From Exiguobacterium acetylicum (GTDB taxonomy: Bacteria; Bacillota; Bacilli; Exiguobacteriales; Exiguobacteriaceae): DNA of 64,000 nt. The stretch covers positions 584,001 to 648,000 of the forward strand of contig NZ_CP082333.1 in the NCBI RefSeq assembly GCF_019890935.1, given 5' to 3'. The position numbers and the translations under genes were made by a program. Of this stretch, positions 1 through 7,163 are shown piece after piece; position 1 is the first letter of the stretch; each line of letters begins with the position of its first letter. The notes below the pieces were generated by a model that made no database searches, was not told where the DNA came from, and saw only the letters and a program-made list of their open reading frames with translations.

Positions 1-1149
1 GCGATCAAAAAACAAGAAGCTAAAATCTCAAAAGAGCAACGTCAAATCAATCAAATTGACGCAGCAATCAACGAAAAGATTTTCCAAGTCTCCGAAAAAA
101 ATAAACAAATTGAACAGTTGAACGTTCGAATCGATGAGTTAAAGGCAGACATCGTTCGTTACGAAGAAATGTTACAGAAACAGGAAGAACTACTCGGTGA
201 TCGTTTGCGAGTCTTCCAAGAGAACGATGGAAACTCGATTAAATGGGAAGAAGTCATTTTCGGATCGAAGGATTTAGGTGATTTATTCAGCCGTGTCATG
301 GCGGGGAAAAAAATCGCTGAGCAAGACGATAAAATGATTTCGGACTACATCGCAACGCAACAAAAATTAGCAGAAGCAAAACAAGCGCTCGTTGAGAAAA
401 AAGCGGAGCAAATGCAAGAAAAGAAAGTATTGATTGAACAAAAGAAAGCGTTAAAACTTCAAATGAAAGAACGTAGTGCTACACTGAAGAAATTACGAAA
501 AGGGAAGACGAAGTTTACGACAGAACTATTAGACGCAAAAGAACTTCAAGCAACTCTCGAAGCGCAAGAACGTGCAATTGCGGCAGCGAAGGCAGCCGCT
601 AAAGCAGCGGCTGAAAAAGCAGCAGCGGAGAAAGCGGCAGCCGAAAAAGCCGCTAAAGCGAATGCTCAAGCAGCAAAACAAGCAGGTAAGAGTTCAGAAT
701 CAACTGATTCTGTTGCCCCGCCCGTTGTTTCGAGTGGAGGGAAATTCGTTCGACCGTCGTCTGGTGGAGTGTCGCAAGGATTCGGACCAGCAAGCGGCGC
801 GAATGGTTATACGTTCCACAACGGTGTTGATTTCAGTGGTTCGGTCGGGTCTCCAATCGTCGCTGCAGCAGCTGGAACGGTCATTACAGCATCAGGTGGT
901 GGACCTTACGGTAATCATGTCATGATTTCTCACTTCCTCGATGGACAAGTGTACACGACTGTATACGCACATATGAGTTCATTATCGGTTCGTGCAGGAC
1001 AAACGGTCTCTCAAGGTCAGCAAGTCGGAACACTTGGTAGTACAGGGAATTCAACAGGACCACACTTGCATTTCGAACTACATGTCGGAGGCTATCAATA
1101 CAGTGCTTCTTCTCCTCTGAATGCAGTCAATCCATTGGCATATCTGTAA
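1..1149 (+). CDS. Murein hydrolase activator / M23 metallopeptidase with N-terminal coiled coil (5' end cut by window)
   Basis: The reading frame is open from base 1, so the true start lies upstream; an apparent TTG start at 118 sits inside the coiled coil. The visible 382 residues begin with about 190 residues of charged coiled coil, followed by an Ala/Lys/Glu-rich linker (about 190-225) and a C-terminal peptidase M23 (LytM) domain (about 255-380). The zinc-site motifs HNGVDFSG and HLHFEL are both intact, so the domain should be a catalytically competent endopeptidase acting on peptidoglycan cross-bridges. This is the EnvC/CwlO-like architecture, usually secreted and controlled through the coiled coil. 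The signal peptide is out of view. A terminator follows directly. Confidence 0.88.
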   Translation, partial: AIKKQEAKISKEQRQINQIDAAINEKIFQVSEKNKQIEQLNVRIDELKADIVRYEEMLQKQEELLGDRLRVFQENDGNSIKWEEVIFGSKDLGDLFSRVMAGKKIAEQDDKMISDYIATQQKLAEAKQALVEKKAEQMQEKKVLIEQKKALKLQMKERSATLKKLRKGKTKFTTELLDAKELQATLEAQERAIAAAKAAAKAAAEKAAAEKAAAEKAAKANAQAAKQAGKSSESTDSVAPPVVSSGGKFVRPSSGGVSQGFGPASGANGYTFHNGVDFSGSVGSPIVAAAAGTVITASGGGPYGNHVMISHFLDGQVYTTVYAHMSSLSVRAGQTVSQGQQVGTLGSTGNSTGPHLHFELHVGGYQYSASSPLNAVNPLAYL

Positions 1150-1153
1150 TCAA

Positions 1154-1178
1154 AACGGGCTTCGGCTCGTTTTTTTTT
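1154..1178 (+). terminator. Intrinsic terminator after M23 peptidase gene
   Basis: AACGGGC, a TTCG tetraloop and GCTCGTT (one G-U pair) are followed by a run of nine T. It separates the peptidase gene from the thiamine operon. Confidence 0.85.
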
Positions 1179-1217
1179 CTTCTCTATGCTACAGTTAAGG
1201 CGAAACGAATACTTGAG

Positions 1218-1312
1218 CAACTAGGGGAGCTGGAGGAATCCGGCTGAGAGGAAAACCAATCTGTTTTCGACCCTATTACCTGAACTGGATAATACCAGCG
1301 TAGGAAAGTTGA
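1218..1312 (+). promoter_or_regulatory. TPP riboswitch (THI element)
   Basis: The conserved thi-box blocks are present in order: GGGGAGC, GGCTGAGAGG, GACCC, ACCTGAACTGGATAATACC and AGCGTAGGAAAG. The element binds thiamine pyrophosphate and lies 130 bp before thiD. A possible extended -10 (TGcTACAGT, 1187-1195) is placed to start the leader just upstream. Together with the hairpin at 1353-1391 it forms an OFF switch by transcription termination. Confidence 0.96.
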
Positions 1313-1352
1313 GCCGAACGGATACCGGAATGCGTGTATAACGCTTTCGTAT

Positions 1353-1391
1353 AGCGTCGACTGCTTTTTTACAGCGGTCGACGCTTTTTTT
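1353..1391 (+). terminator. Expression-platform terminator of the TPP riboswitch
   Basis: AGCGTCGACTGC pairs with GCGGTCGACGCT (one G-U pair) and is followed by a run of T. It lies between the aptamer and thiD, so it is the likely regulated terminator that stops transcription when TPP is bound. Confidence 0.88.
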
Positions 1392-1438
1392 GTCGGTCAC
1401 GACTCCCTTACATTGCTCGATGGGAAGGTGAAAAGAAT

Positions 1439-2242
1439 ATGAAACACGTACTGACGATTGCAGGATCCGACTCCGGTGGTGGAGCTGGGATTCAAGCAGA
1501 TTTAAAAACATTTTCAGCTTTAGGCGTTTATGGAATGAGCGTCCTGACAGCCGTCACGGCGCAAAATACGTTGGGTGTTCAAGCGGTGGAAGAGTTATCC
1601 CCAGAAATCGTAGATGCCCAGTTAACGTCGATTTTTTCAGACATTCGTGTCGATGCGATCAAAATCGGAATGGTCTCGAATGCGCAGACGATTCGTGTCA
1701 TTGCTACACATCTCCGCAAACAGACAGTTCCGATCATATTAGATCCCGTCATGGTCGCTAAAGGTGGTCATGCCCTATTGCGGACGGAGGCTGAACAAGC
1801 ATTGATTTCAGAACTTCTACCACTTGCGACACTCGTCACACCGAATTTACCGGAAGCGGAGCGTTTAACAGGACGATCAGTGACCAATCTAGAGGAAATG
1901 CGATTGGCGATGCATCAATTGGCTACACAGACAGGGGCAGTATTACTAAAAGGTGGACATCTCTCAGGAGCTGCGACGGATTTGTTGTTTGATGGGGAAG
2001 TGGAACACCGCTTCACATCGGAACGGTTAGATAATCAACATACTCATGGAACTGGTTGTACCTTATCTGCGGCGATTGCGGCGCGGATGGCGCTTGGAGA
2101 AGATTTAACAGATAGCGTAAGACAGGCAAAGAGCTATGTCACGGAGGCAATTCGTCATGGATTTGCCCTCGGAAAAGGTATTGGACCGACACATCATTTT
2201 CATTCACTTTGGAGGGATACACATGTTTACGACCATTCTTGA
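1439..2242 (+). CDS. thiD: Hydroxymethylpyrimidine/phosphomethylpyrimidine kinase ThiD
   Basis: This 267-residue ribokinase-fold enzyme phosphorylates HMP and HMP-P to give HMP-PP, the pyrimidine half of thiamine. The N-terminal AGSDSGGGAGIQAD substrate loop and the C-terminal GTGCTLSAA motif (anion hole and catalytic Asp/Cys region) are intact. Length is normal for the family. The ATG is preceded by GGGAAGGTG. It is the first gene of a TPP-riboswitch-controlled operon, and its end overlaps the thiM start by 20 bp. A pyridoxal-kinase role is a known side activity in the family, but this context supports thiamine synthesis. Confidence 0.95.
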   Translation: MKHVLTIAGSDSGGGAGIQADLKTFSALGVYGMSVLTAVTAQNTLGVQAVEELSPEIVDAQLTSIFSDIRVDAIKIGMVSNAQTIRVIATHLRKQTVPIILDPVMVAKGGHALLRTEAEQALISELLPLATLVTPNLPEAERLTGRSVTNLEEMRLAMHQLATQTGAVLLKGGHLSGAATDLLFDGEVEHRFTSERLDNQHTHGTGCTLSAAIAARMALGEDLTDSVRQAKSYVTEAIRHGFALGKGIGPTHHFHSLWRDTHVYDHS

Positions 2243-2990
2243 ACACAAACCACTCATTCACCATCTGACGAACACGGTGACGATCAATGACTGTGCGAAC
2301 GTCACACTCGCTGTTGGAGCATCACCCGTCATGGCGGAAGATATTCGCGAAGTAGAAGAAATGGTTAGACTCGCGCAAGCCCTCGTCTTAAACATTGGTA
2401 CGATCGATGCAGACATGCAAGCAGCTCAACGACTTGCAGCCCGTGAAGCGGGACGTTTGAATGTCCCGATCGTTCTTGATCCAGTTGGAGCAGGAGCAAC
2501 GACATTACGTACTGCCTTTTCTAAAGAACTTATTGATCTCGGGTGTACGGTCATTAAAGGAAATGCTTCTGAAATCAAGACGTTACTTGGGGAGGATGGG
2601 CGAACTAAGGGAGTCGATGCTGCGGGAGATGCCATTATGGACCGAGAAAGCATTCGTGCATTCGCTCGCAAACACCAAGCTGTCTTCGTCGTGACAGGTC
2701 CGATCGACTATATCACGGATGGAACGCGCGAAATGGAATTACATGTAGGAACATCTCGTCTAGGGGACATCACGGGTACGGGCTGTATGACGGCTTCATT
2801 GATTGCGAGCTTCCTCGGTGCAGGATATACAACGTTTGAGGCGGCTGTTCACGGAACATTCGTCATGGGAAAAGCAGGAGAACAAGCAGCCTCCGCGCAA
2901 GGTCTTGGTAATTTTAAACGAGAGTTGTTCAATGCAATCAGCCTCATGACGGAGCAAGACCTGGTGGAGGTGACAGAACGTGTCAATTGA
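2223..2990 (+). CDS. thiM: Hydroxyethylthiazole kinase ThiM
   Basis: ThiM phosphorylates 4-methyl-5-hydroxyethylthiazole for thiamine salvage. I place the start at ATG 2223, behind GGAGGG, giving 255 residues; a longer frame from 2136 runs back into thiD and has no ribosome site. Family motifs visible are LTNTVTINDCAN near the N-terminus, LDPVGAGATTLR, and the catalytic GTGCM loop near residue 192. Translation is coupled at both ends, overlapping thiD by 20 bp and thiE by 11 bp. Confidence 0.95.
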   Translation: MFTTILEHKPLIHHLTNTVTINDCANVTLAVGASPVMAEDIREVEEMVRLAQALVLNIGTIDADMQAAQRLAAREAGRLNVPIVLDPVGAGATTLRTAFSKELIDLGCTVIKGNASEIKTLLGEDGRTKGVDAAGDAIMDRESIRAFARKHQAVFVVTGPIDYITDGTREMELHVGTSRLGDITGTGCMTASLIASFLGAGYTTFEAAVHGTFVMGKAGEQAASAQGLGNFKRELFNAISLMTEQDLVEVTERVN

Positions 2991-3618
2991 TTACTCCATC
3001 TATGCAGTGACGGATCGTCGGTACCATCCTGGCGTCGCGATCGAGATGGTCGTTGAGGAAGCTGTTTTAGGTGGTGCGACGATCGTACAACTACGGGAAA
3101 AAACCGCACAAGGAAAGGAATTCTACGATCAGGCAGTTCGGTTGAAAGCACTCACGGATCGCTACGACATTCCTTTGATCATCAATGACCGGATCGATAT
3201 CGCATTACTCGTCGGAGCTGGTTTGCATATCGGACAAGAAGACATTCCTTTAACCGCAGCACGTCGCCTTTTACCAGATGCTGTGATCGGTGTGTCAGTA
3301 GCCACTGTTGCACAAGCGATTGAAGCAGAACGAGACGGAGCATCTTATTTAGGCGTGGGTTCTCTATTTGCGACGTCATCCAAAGCGGATGCTGATTCCA
3401 TGTCGCACACGATGCTTCAGGCGATTCGGGAAGCCGTACGATTACCTTTAATCGGTATTGGTGGAATCACAGCAACAAATGTCTCTTCTCTGCCCATCCC
3501 GCTAGAAGGGTATGCCGTCATCTCAGAAATTTTCGCTAAAGAAGATCGGCAACTCGCTGCGCAGCAAATGACAGATGCTGTGCGAGAATGGCATCAATCA
3601 CTTCAGAACAGGGTATAA
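2980..3618 (+). CDS. thiE: Thiamine-phosphate synthase ThiE
   Basis: ThiE joins HMP-PP and thiazole phosphate to make thiamine phosphate. The 212-residue TIM barrel shows IYAVTDR at the start, VQLREK, the DR(I/V)DIAL segment, GVGSLFATSSKADA and the phosphate-binding IGIGGI. The start is GTG 2980, behind GGAGG inside thiM. With thiD and thiM it covers salvage and condensation, but no de novo thiC or thiG genes are present here. A TATAAT sequence at 3614-3619, at its end, has no good -35. Confidence 0.95.
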   Translation: MSIDYSIYAVTDRRYHPGVAIEMVVEEAVLGGATIVQLREKTAQGKEFYDQAVRLKALTDRYDIPLIINDRIDIALLVGAGLHIGQEDIPLTAARRLLPDAVIGVSVATVAQAIEAERDGASYLGVGSLFATSSKADADSMSHTMLQAIREAVRLPLIGIGGITATNVSSLPIPLEGYAVISEIFAKEDRQLAAQQMTDAVREWHQSLQNRV

Positions 3619-3638
3619 TCCGTTCAGAGGTGATTGTA

Positions 3639-4073
3639 TTGAAATGGCAGACGATCCGTTTTCGCGGCTATTGGATTCGATATCGGTTAGAACCACAAAT
3701 CATTCGAGTCGATAATCAGGGAATCTACCATCTAGGAAAAGTCTTATTTCCGCGTCCTAATCGTATATCTTATGAGATGGCCCTTTTATTGAAAGAAAAG
3801 TATGAAAGACGTTACAAACGTCCGCTGTACATTAAAACGAGCTCGATTGCGACGGAAATTTGGGGACATACTCATTTAGATATCTATTACCGGGCACTTC
3901 TTCATCTACCGATTCCGACGCGACTTCGTCAACGTTATACGAACCGATTAGAAAGCACGAAAATCATTGACATCGGCGTACGCGCTGTCGATCAAAATCG
4001 AATTGTCTGGGATATTGGAGATTACGTAGGAGGATGGTTCGTGTTTTGGCTCATTCGCAGACGAATGCGCTGA
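3639..4073 (+). CDS. Uncharacterised 144-residue basic protein
   Basis: I do not recognise this family. The start is chosen as TTG 3639 because AGAGGTGA lies five bases upstream; longer in-frame starts lack a ribosome site. The product is basic and Arg/Tyr-rich (GYWIRYRLEP, KEKYERRYKRPLY) and ends in an aromatic stretch followed by arginines (GGWFVFWLIRRRMR), which could be a short membrane-associating tail. It begins only 20 bp after thiE with no terminator between, so it may be transcribed with the thiamine genes, though nothing in it suggests a thiamine role. Confidence 0.6.
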   Translation: MKWQTIRFRGYWIRYRLEPQIIRVDNQGIYHLGKVLFPRPNRISYEMALLLKEKYERRYKRPLYIKTSSIATEIWGHTHLDIYYRALLHLPIPTRLRQRYTNRLESTKIIDIGVRAVDQNRIVWDIGDYVGGWFVFWLIRRRMR

Positions 4074-4128
4074 ACTTGCAATGTCCCGTTTCTCATGGTG
4101 CAATATAGATAGAAACGAGGTGACGGAC

Positions 4129-4497
4129 ATGGACATTCCCCGTTGTGAAACGATTGCGATTGATGAACAACGTGCGTCTGAAATCGGACATATCGTTGAC
4201 ACGATTCCAACGCTAGAAATCGGAAAGCTATTTAAGATTCTTTCGGATGCGACACGACTGCGAATCGTTTATGCGCTGACGATCGAAGAAGAACTATGCG
4301 TTTGTGATGTCTCGGCTTCTGTCGACTGTTCGATTGCAACAGCGTCGCATCATCTTCGATCTTTGTTGAAACAAGGACTCGTCAAGTTTCGAAAAGACGG
4401 TAAAGTCGTCTATTATTCCTTGGATGATCATCATGTGTCATCGCTTGTACATATGGCGATGGAACATGTACAAGAGGGAAAAGCAATGCCTGAATGA
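4129..4497 (+). CDS. CadC-like ArsR/SmtB-family metal-sensing repressor
   Basis: This winged-helix repressor has 122 residues, the length of plasmid pI258 CadC. ATG 4129 follows GAGGTGA; an upstream in-frame extension is not supported. The alpha-3 metal-site motif ELCVCD supplies Cys57 and Cys59, with one N-terminal Cys at position 6. The second N-terminal Cys of classical CadC is missing. The alpha-5 ligand set Asp100, His102, His113 and Glu116 is complete. The recognition helix reads SIATASHHLRSLLKQG. Family knowledge predicts release from DNA on Cd/Pb/Zn binding. No cadA-type ATPase lies beside it, so its target is elsewhere or is its own promoter. Confidence 0.85.
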   Translation: MDIPRCETIAIDEQRASEIGHIVDTIPTLEIGKLFKILSDATRLRIVYALTIEEELCVCDVSASVDCSIATASHHLRSLLKQGLVKFRKDGKVVYYSLDDHHVSSLVHMAMEHVQEGKAMPE

Positions 4498-4498
4498 G

Positions 4499-4554
4499 TC
4501 ATTAGAATAAACGAAAAGCGCAGCTTTAGCTGCGCTTTTCGTTTATTCTAATGA
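4499..4554. terminator. Perfect 26-bp palindrome acting as bidirectional terminator
   Basis: Left arm 4499-4524 and right arm 4529-4554 are exact reverse complements around a TTTA loop. The core AAAAGCGCAGC/GCTGCGCTTTT is a standard bidirectional terminator. Its right arm contains the stop and last codons of the convergent gene ending at 4543. Confidence 0.9.
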
Positions 4555-5181
4555 CGATTGTTCTGATCCTTTTTGAGCGAAGCGGTGGAAGAAAAAGACC
4601 GTGGCACTAATCAGTAAAAAGGACAGAATGGAGAGACCAAGACACATCCATTTATATGTAGCGATTAAAGTATCTGATTGTTGTAATTTGGCTTGAAGCG
4701 TTTTATACAAATCATCTTTCACACGGGATAAGTCTTCGAGAATCGTTTGAGTCGTCTGAGTCGACTGTCTAGCAAGACGTTTTGCGGCTGTTGGACTTTG
4801 ACGTTCATAGACAACAAACACGCGTTCAATCTCGGACTCCCAGACATTGTTGCGGCGAAGAAGATCTTTAATCGTCCCTGGAGTAGTCGACGATTGGTTC
4901 AGACTATTGCGCAAATCATGGATTTTAGACGTTGAAAAGTAATATTGTTCGATATAACGATTATCTTCATACAATAAGAGACCACGAACCGCATTAGCAC
5001 GATCTCGATTGTGTTCGACCAACTGATCTACCTGATTGATTAACGGTATATCATGATCCTTCATTTGCTCGGTCATCGTTGCAATCGTCCGATAACCGGA
5101 TAACGCATAGATGATTGGGATAGAGGCGAATAAGCTGACCAAGAAAATCAGCAGAATACGCTGACGCCAAAGAGAGTGCAT
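4543..5181 (-). CDS. Stand-alone four-helix-bundle sensor-like membrane protein
   Basis: The 212-residue product has an N-terminal membrane segment (about 8-28), a roughly 145-residue extracytoplasmic helical region and a second membrane segment (about 178-200) followed by a short cytoplasmic tail. The layout and sequence style (helical, Gln/Asn/Ser-rich, LRNSLNQSS, VWESEIERVFVVYERQ) resemble the 4HB_MCP or CHASE3 input domains of chemoreceptors and kinases. No HAMP, methyl-accepting or kinase domain follows. AAAGGAATG precedes the ATG. The function is unknown; it could be a degenerate receptor or an accessory sensor. Confidence 0.65.
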   Translation of the reverse strand: MHSLWRQRILLIFLVSLFASIPIIYALSGYRTIATMTEQMKDHDIPLINQVDQLVEHNRDRANAVRGLLLYEDNRYIEQYYFSTSKIHDLRNSLNQSSTTPGTIKDLLRRNNVWESEIERVFVVYERQSPTAAKRLARQSTQTTQTILEDLSRVKDDLYKTLQAKLQQSDTLIATYKWMCLGLSILSFLLISATVFFFHRFAQKGSEQSSLE

Positions 5182-5345
5182 GCAATCATTCCTTTAAATA
5201 AAAGACATGTCATAAGCTTAACTACTATCGTAAAAAAAGTGAAGCCTGTCTATTTTTTGAATAGGGATAATGACTGAAAAAGTGAATAATACTCATAAAA
5301 AAGCAGGAAAGATGATGCAATACGAGAAGCTGTTTTAAGAAGATG

Positions 5346-5370
5346 AAAAAAGCACAGCTAAGCTGCGCTT
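5346..5370 (-). terminator. Terminator of the YitT-like gene
   Basis: On the minus strand AAGCGCAGC, TTA and GCTGTGCTT form a stem with one G-U pair, followed by a run of T. It lies five bases beyond the stop codon. Confidence 0.85.
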
Positions 5371-5374
5371 GGTG

Positions 5375-6241
5375 TTAAAACGAATACGAATGTTCCTTGT
5401 AATTGCCGAAGACAGTATGGATTTCCGAGAATGTAACGAATGCATTCGGCTCGACAGAAGAGACGATTTCTTGCAAACGGACGATTTCATTATTTTGAAC
5501 GACGACATAGACCATTTTTTTCGTTCGGTTGGAATATCCTCCACGTGCATCGAGAATCGTGACACCACGACCGAGTTCTTTTGTAATGACTTCATTGATT
5601 TCATCTGCTTTCTCACAAATGATGATACATTGCTTAGAAGCAGAATAGAAACTGTAAACCGTCTGAAGGGCTTTGGCACGAACAAAGCTCATGATGAGAG
5701 CATACATAACGTGTTTAAGATCAAATACCCACCATACAAGAATGTAAATGACAAGATCTTGCATTAGAAATATACGAGGAAGTGGCCAGTTATGAAAACG
5801 AGCAAAGAAAAACTTTCCAAGAATATCAAGTCCTCCAGTTGAAGCGCCACCGAAGAAGATCAATGCCATTGCAAGACCAGAGACTAGACCAGCAAAGATG
5901 GAAGCGACGAGTGGATCATTTAGAGATTCCGGAACGATTTGAGTCGGAATCCAGTCAATTAAAAAGGAAGAAGCAATGACGATAATTCCAGATAAGAACA
6001 TGAATCGTTTGCGTAGGAAACGGAAACCTAAAAGGAAGAGGGGAATGTTTAAGAGCAATTGCGTTAATCCGATTGGCGTGTGGAAGAGCTCTTGAATAAT
6101 GAGCGTGATCCCCATGATACCGCCTGATCCGATATCATTTGGAGATAGTAGTAGGCTGATGTAAAGGGAATACAGCAACGTACCAATGATTAAGAAACTG
6201 ATTTTTTCAACTCTCTTTTTCTGTGGGTGTGTTGTAGTCAT
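5375..6241 (-). CDS. YitT-family (DUF161/DUF2179) membrane protein
   Basis: I place the start at ATG 6241, giving 288 residues; a longer frame from TTG 6322 has its only ribosome-like sequence directly abutting the codon. The N-terminal two thirds contain about five membrane segments with the YitT hallmarks SPNDIGSGGIMG and FGGASTGGLDILGK. The last 90 residues form the soluble DUF2179 domain (CIIICEKADEINEVITKELGRGVT), typical of the family. The substrate is unknown. The start codon overlaps the stop of a 24-codon leader ORF (TGA within ATGA), suggesting coupled translation. Confidence 0.85.
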   Translation of the reverse strand: MTTTHPQKKRVEKISFLIIGTLLYSLYISLLLSPNDIGSGGIMGITLIIQELFHTPIGLTQLLLNIPLFLLGFRFLRKRFMFLSGIIVIASSFLIDWIPTQIVPESLNDPLVASIFAGLVSGLAMALIFFGGASTGGLDILGKFFFARFHNWPLPRIFLMQDLVIYILVWWVFDLKHVMYALIMSFVRAKALQTVYSFYSASKQCIIICEKADEINEVITKELGRGVTILDARGGYSNRTKKMVYVVVQNNEIVRLQEIVSSVEPNAFVTFSEIHTVFGNYKEHSYSF

Positions 6242-6312
6242 GGCAATATGATGAGTGACCTCATGCTCCTCCTTCTGTGAGTATCTGCATGCAAGAGTAC
6301 GCTCATATGCAT
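6238..6312 (-). CDS. Candidate 24-codon leader ORF upstream of the YitT-like gene
   Basis: On the minus strand ATG 6312 follows AGAAGGG by ten bases. The frame runs for 24 codons and ends in TGA at 6240-6238, overlapping the YitT-like ATG. An internal in-frame ATG at 6264 has AAGGAGGAGC directly before it and would give only eight residues (MRSLIILP). No homology is recognised. It is either a leader peptide or a chance frame that places a strong ribosome site just before the main gene. Confidence 0.35.
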   Translation of the reverse strand: MHMSVLLHADTHRRRSMRSLIILP

Positions 6313-6377
6313 AAAATTTCAACCCTTCTTATGAAAAAAGATGAAAAAGGGTACGTTTTTTTAGGAAGGTGATGAAA

Positions 6378-6980
6378 ATGAAGAAAATGTTATGGATTCT
6401 TGGTTGTATTTGCTTAGGAATACTAGTTGGGATTCGTCTTTTCGAACAACCCAATGAAAAAAATCAATCATCCATTTGGCATGATGGTGATCTTGTAGCG
6501 AGACAAGTGGGTGCCTCGATGATGAATACGGTAGCGGTTCGTCAATTAGCCGAACAACTTCCGTTCTCATCAGAATTAAAACAGGTAGATGTCGAAGGAG
6601 AATCGTTACGTCTTGCCTATGAAGTGACAGGAAAAGAGCGACAAGCTTGGATTGGTACCGATACCGGGACACTACAGGTGAATCAGGATTTTTTAAAGGC
6701 TCGGTTATCTAAAATTCTGATGCATCATACGCTAGTTTTATTTTCAACGATTCCTGATTTGACCGATCTTGAAATTCACTACACGGATCCGTATTCAGAT
6801 GCAGATTTTACGATGGACCGGAAAACATTCGACGACTACACTCCGACCGATATCGAACGAGCTACTTCCTCTTCTAGACGTTTTAATCGTGTCGTCATTG
6901 ATGGTTATGTGCTCGATGCATCAAGACGAAACACCTTCTTTGAACGCTTCGCATCACGACTACAGATCCAAACTAATTAG
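6378..6980 (+). CDS. Membrane-anchored protein of unknown function
   Basis: I choose ATG 6378 (200 residues), eight bases after AGGAAGG; in-frame GTG 6369 and ATG 6372 lie too close to that site. The N-terminus KKMLWILGCICLGILVGIRLF is a single hydrophobic anchor; the Cys in it is too near the start for a convincing lipobox. The rest is a soluble mixed domain, presumably outside the membrane, with an Asp/Tyr-rich stretch (DPYSDADFTMDRKTFDDYTP). No family is recognised. It diverges from the YitT-like gene. Confidence 0.6.
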   Translation: MKKMLWILGCICLGILVGIRLFEQPNEKNQSSIWHDGDLVARQVGASMMNTVAVRQLAEQLPFSSELKQVDVEGESLRLAYEVTGKERQAWIGTDTGTLQVNQDFLKARLSKILMHHTLVLFSTIPDLTDLEIHYTDPYSDADFTMDRKTFDDYTPTDIERATSSSRRFNRVVIDGYVLDASRRNTFFERFASRLQIQTN

Positions 6981-7080
6981 TTGTATAAAGCAAGAAAAGG
7001 CATTTTTCACAATCTCGACACAATGATATCGTTTACATCTCGTTCTTTTATAAAAACGATAAAACAGGTCTATTCAATAC

Positions 7081-7109
7081 TTGAACATCTTTTAAGATGG
7101 AAGTATGAT
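7081..7109 (+). promoter_or_regulatory. Probable SigA promoter of the formate/nitrite channel gene
   Basis: TTGAAC (7081-7086) and TATGAT (7104-7109) are separated by exactly 17 bp. The predicted start is near 7116, about 48 bp before the ATG. Confidence 0.55.
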
Positions 7110-7126
7110 AATAAATGAACAAACAT

Positions 7127-7142
7127 TGTGAAGTGTTGAACA
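7127..7142 (+). promoter_or_regulatory. Candidate Crp/Fnr-type operator before the formate/nitrite channel
   Basis: TGTGAAGTGTTGAACA fits TGTGA-N6-nnACA and, with the next bases, matches 17 of 18 positions of the sequence at 52936-52953 upstream of the fnr-like gene. It lies just downstream of the predicted transcription start, a repressor-like position. The second half-site is poor, so this rests mostly on the shared match. Confidence 0.4.
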
Positions 7143-7163
7143 AAAGAAAGAGAGGTTTCTACG

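Noticed and set aside
572-925. Alternative-frame Gln/Lys-rich ORF inside the M23 peptidase gene
   Set aside because: It is a frame-shifted reading of the Ala/Lys/Glu-rich linker; low complexity makes long shadow frames.
1221-1511. Minus-strand ORF over the TPP riboswitch and thiD start
   Set aside because: It is explained by the riboswitch and thiD on the other strand, with no family resemblance or ribosome site.
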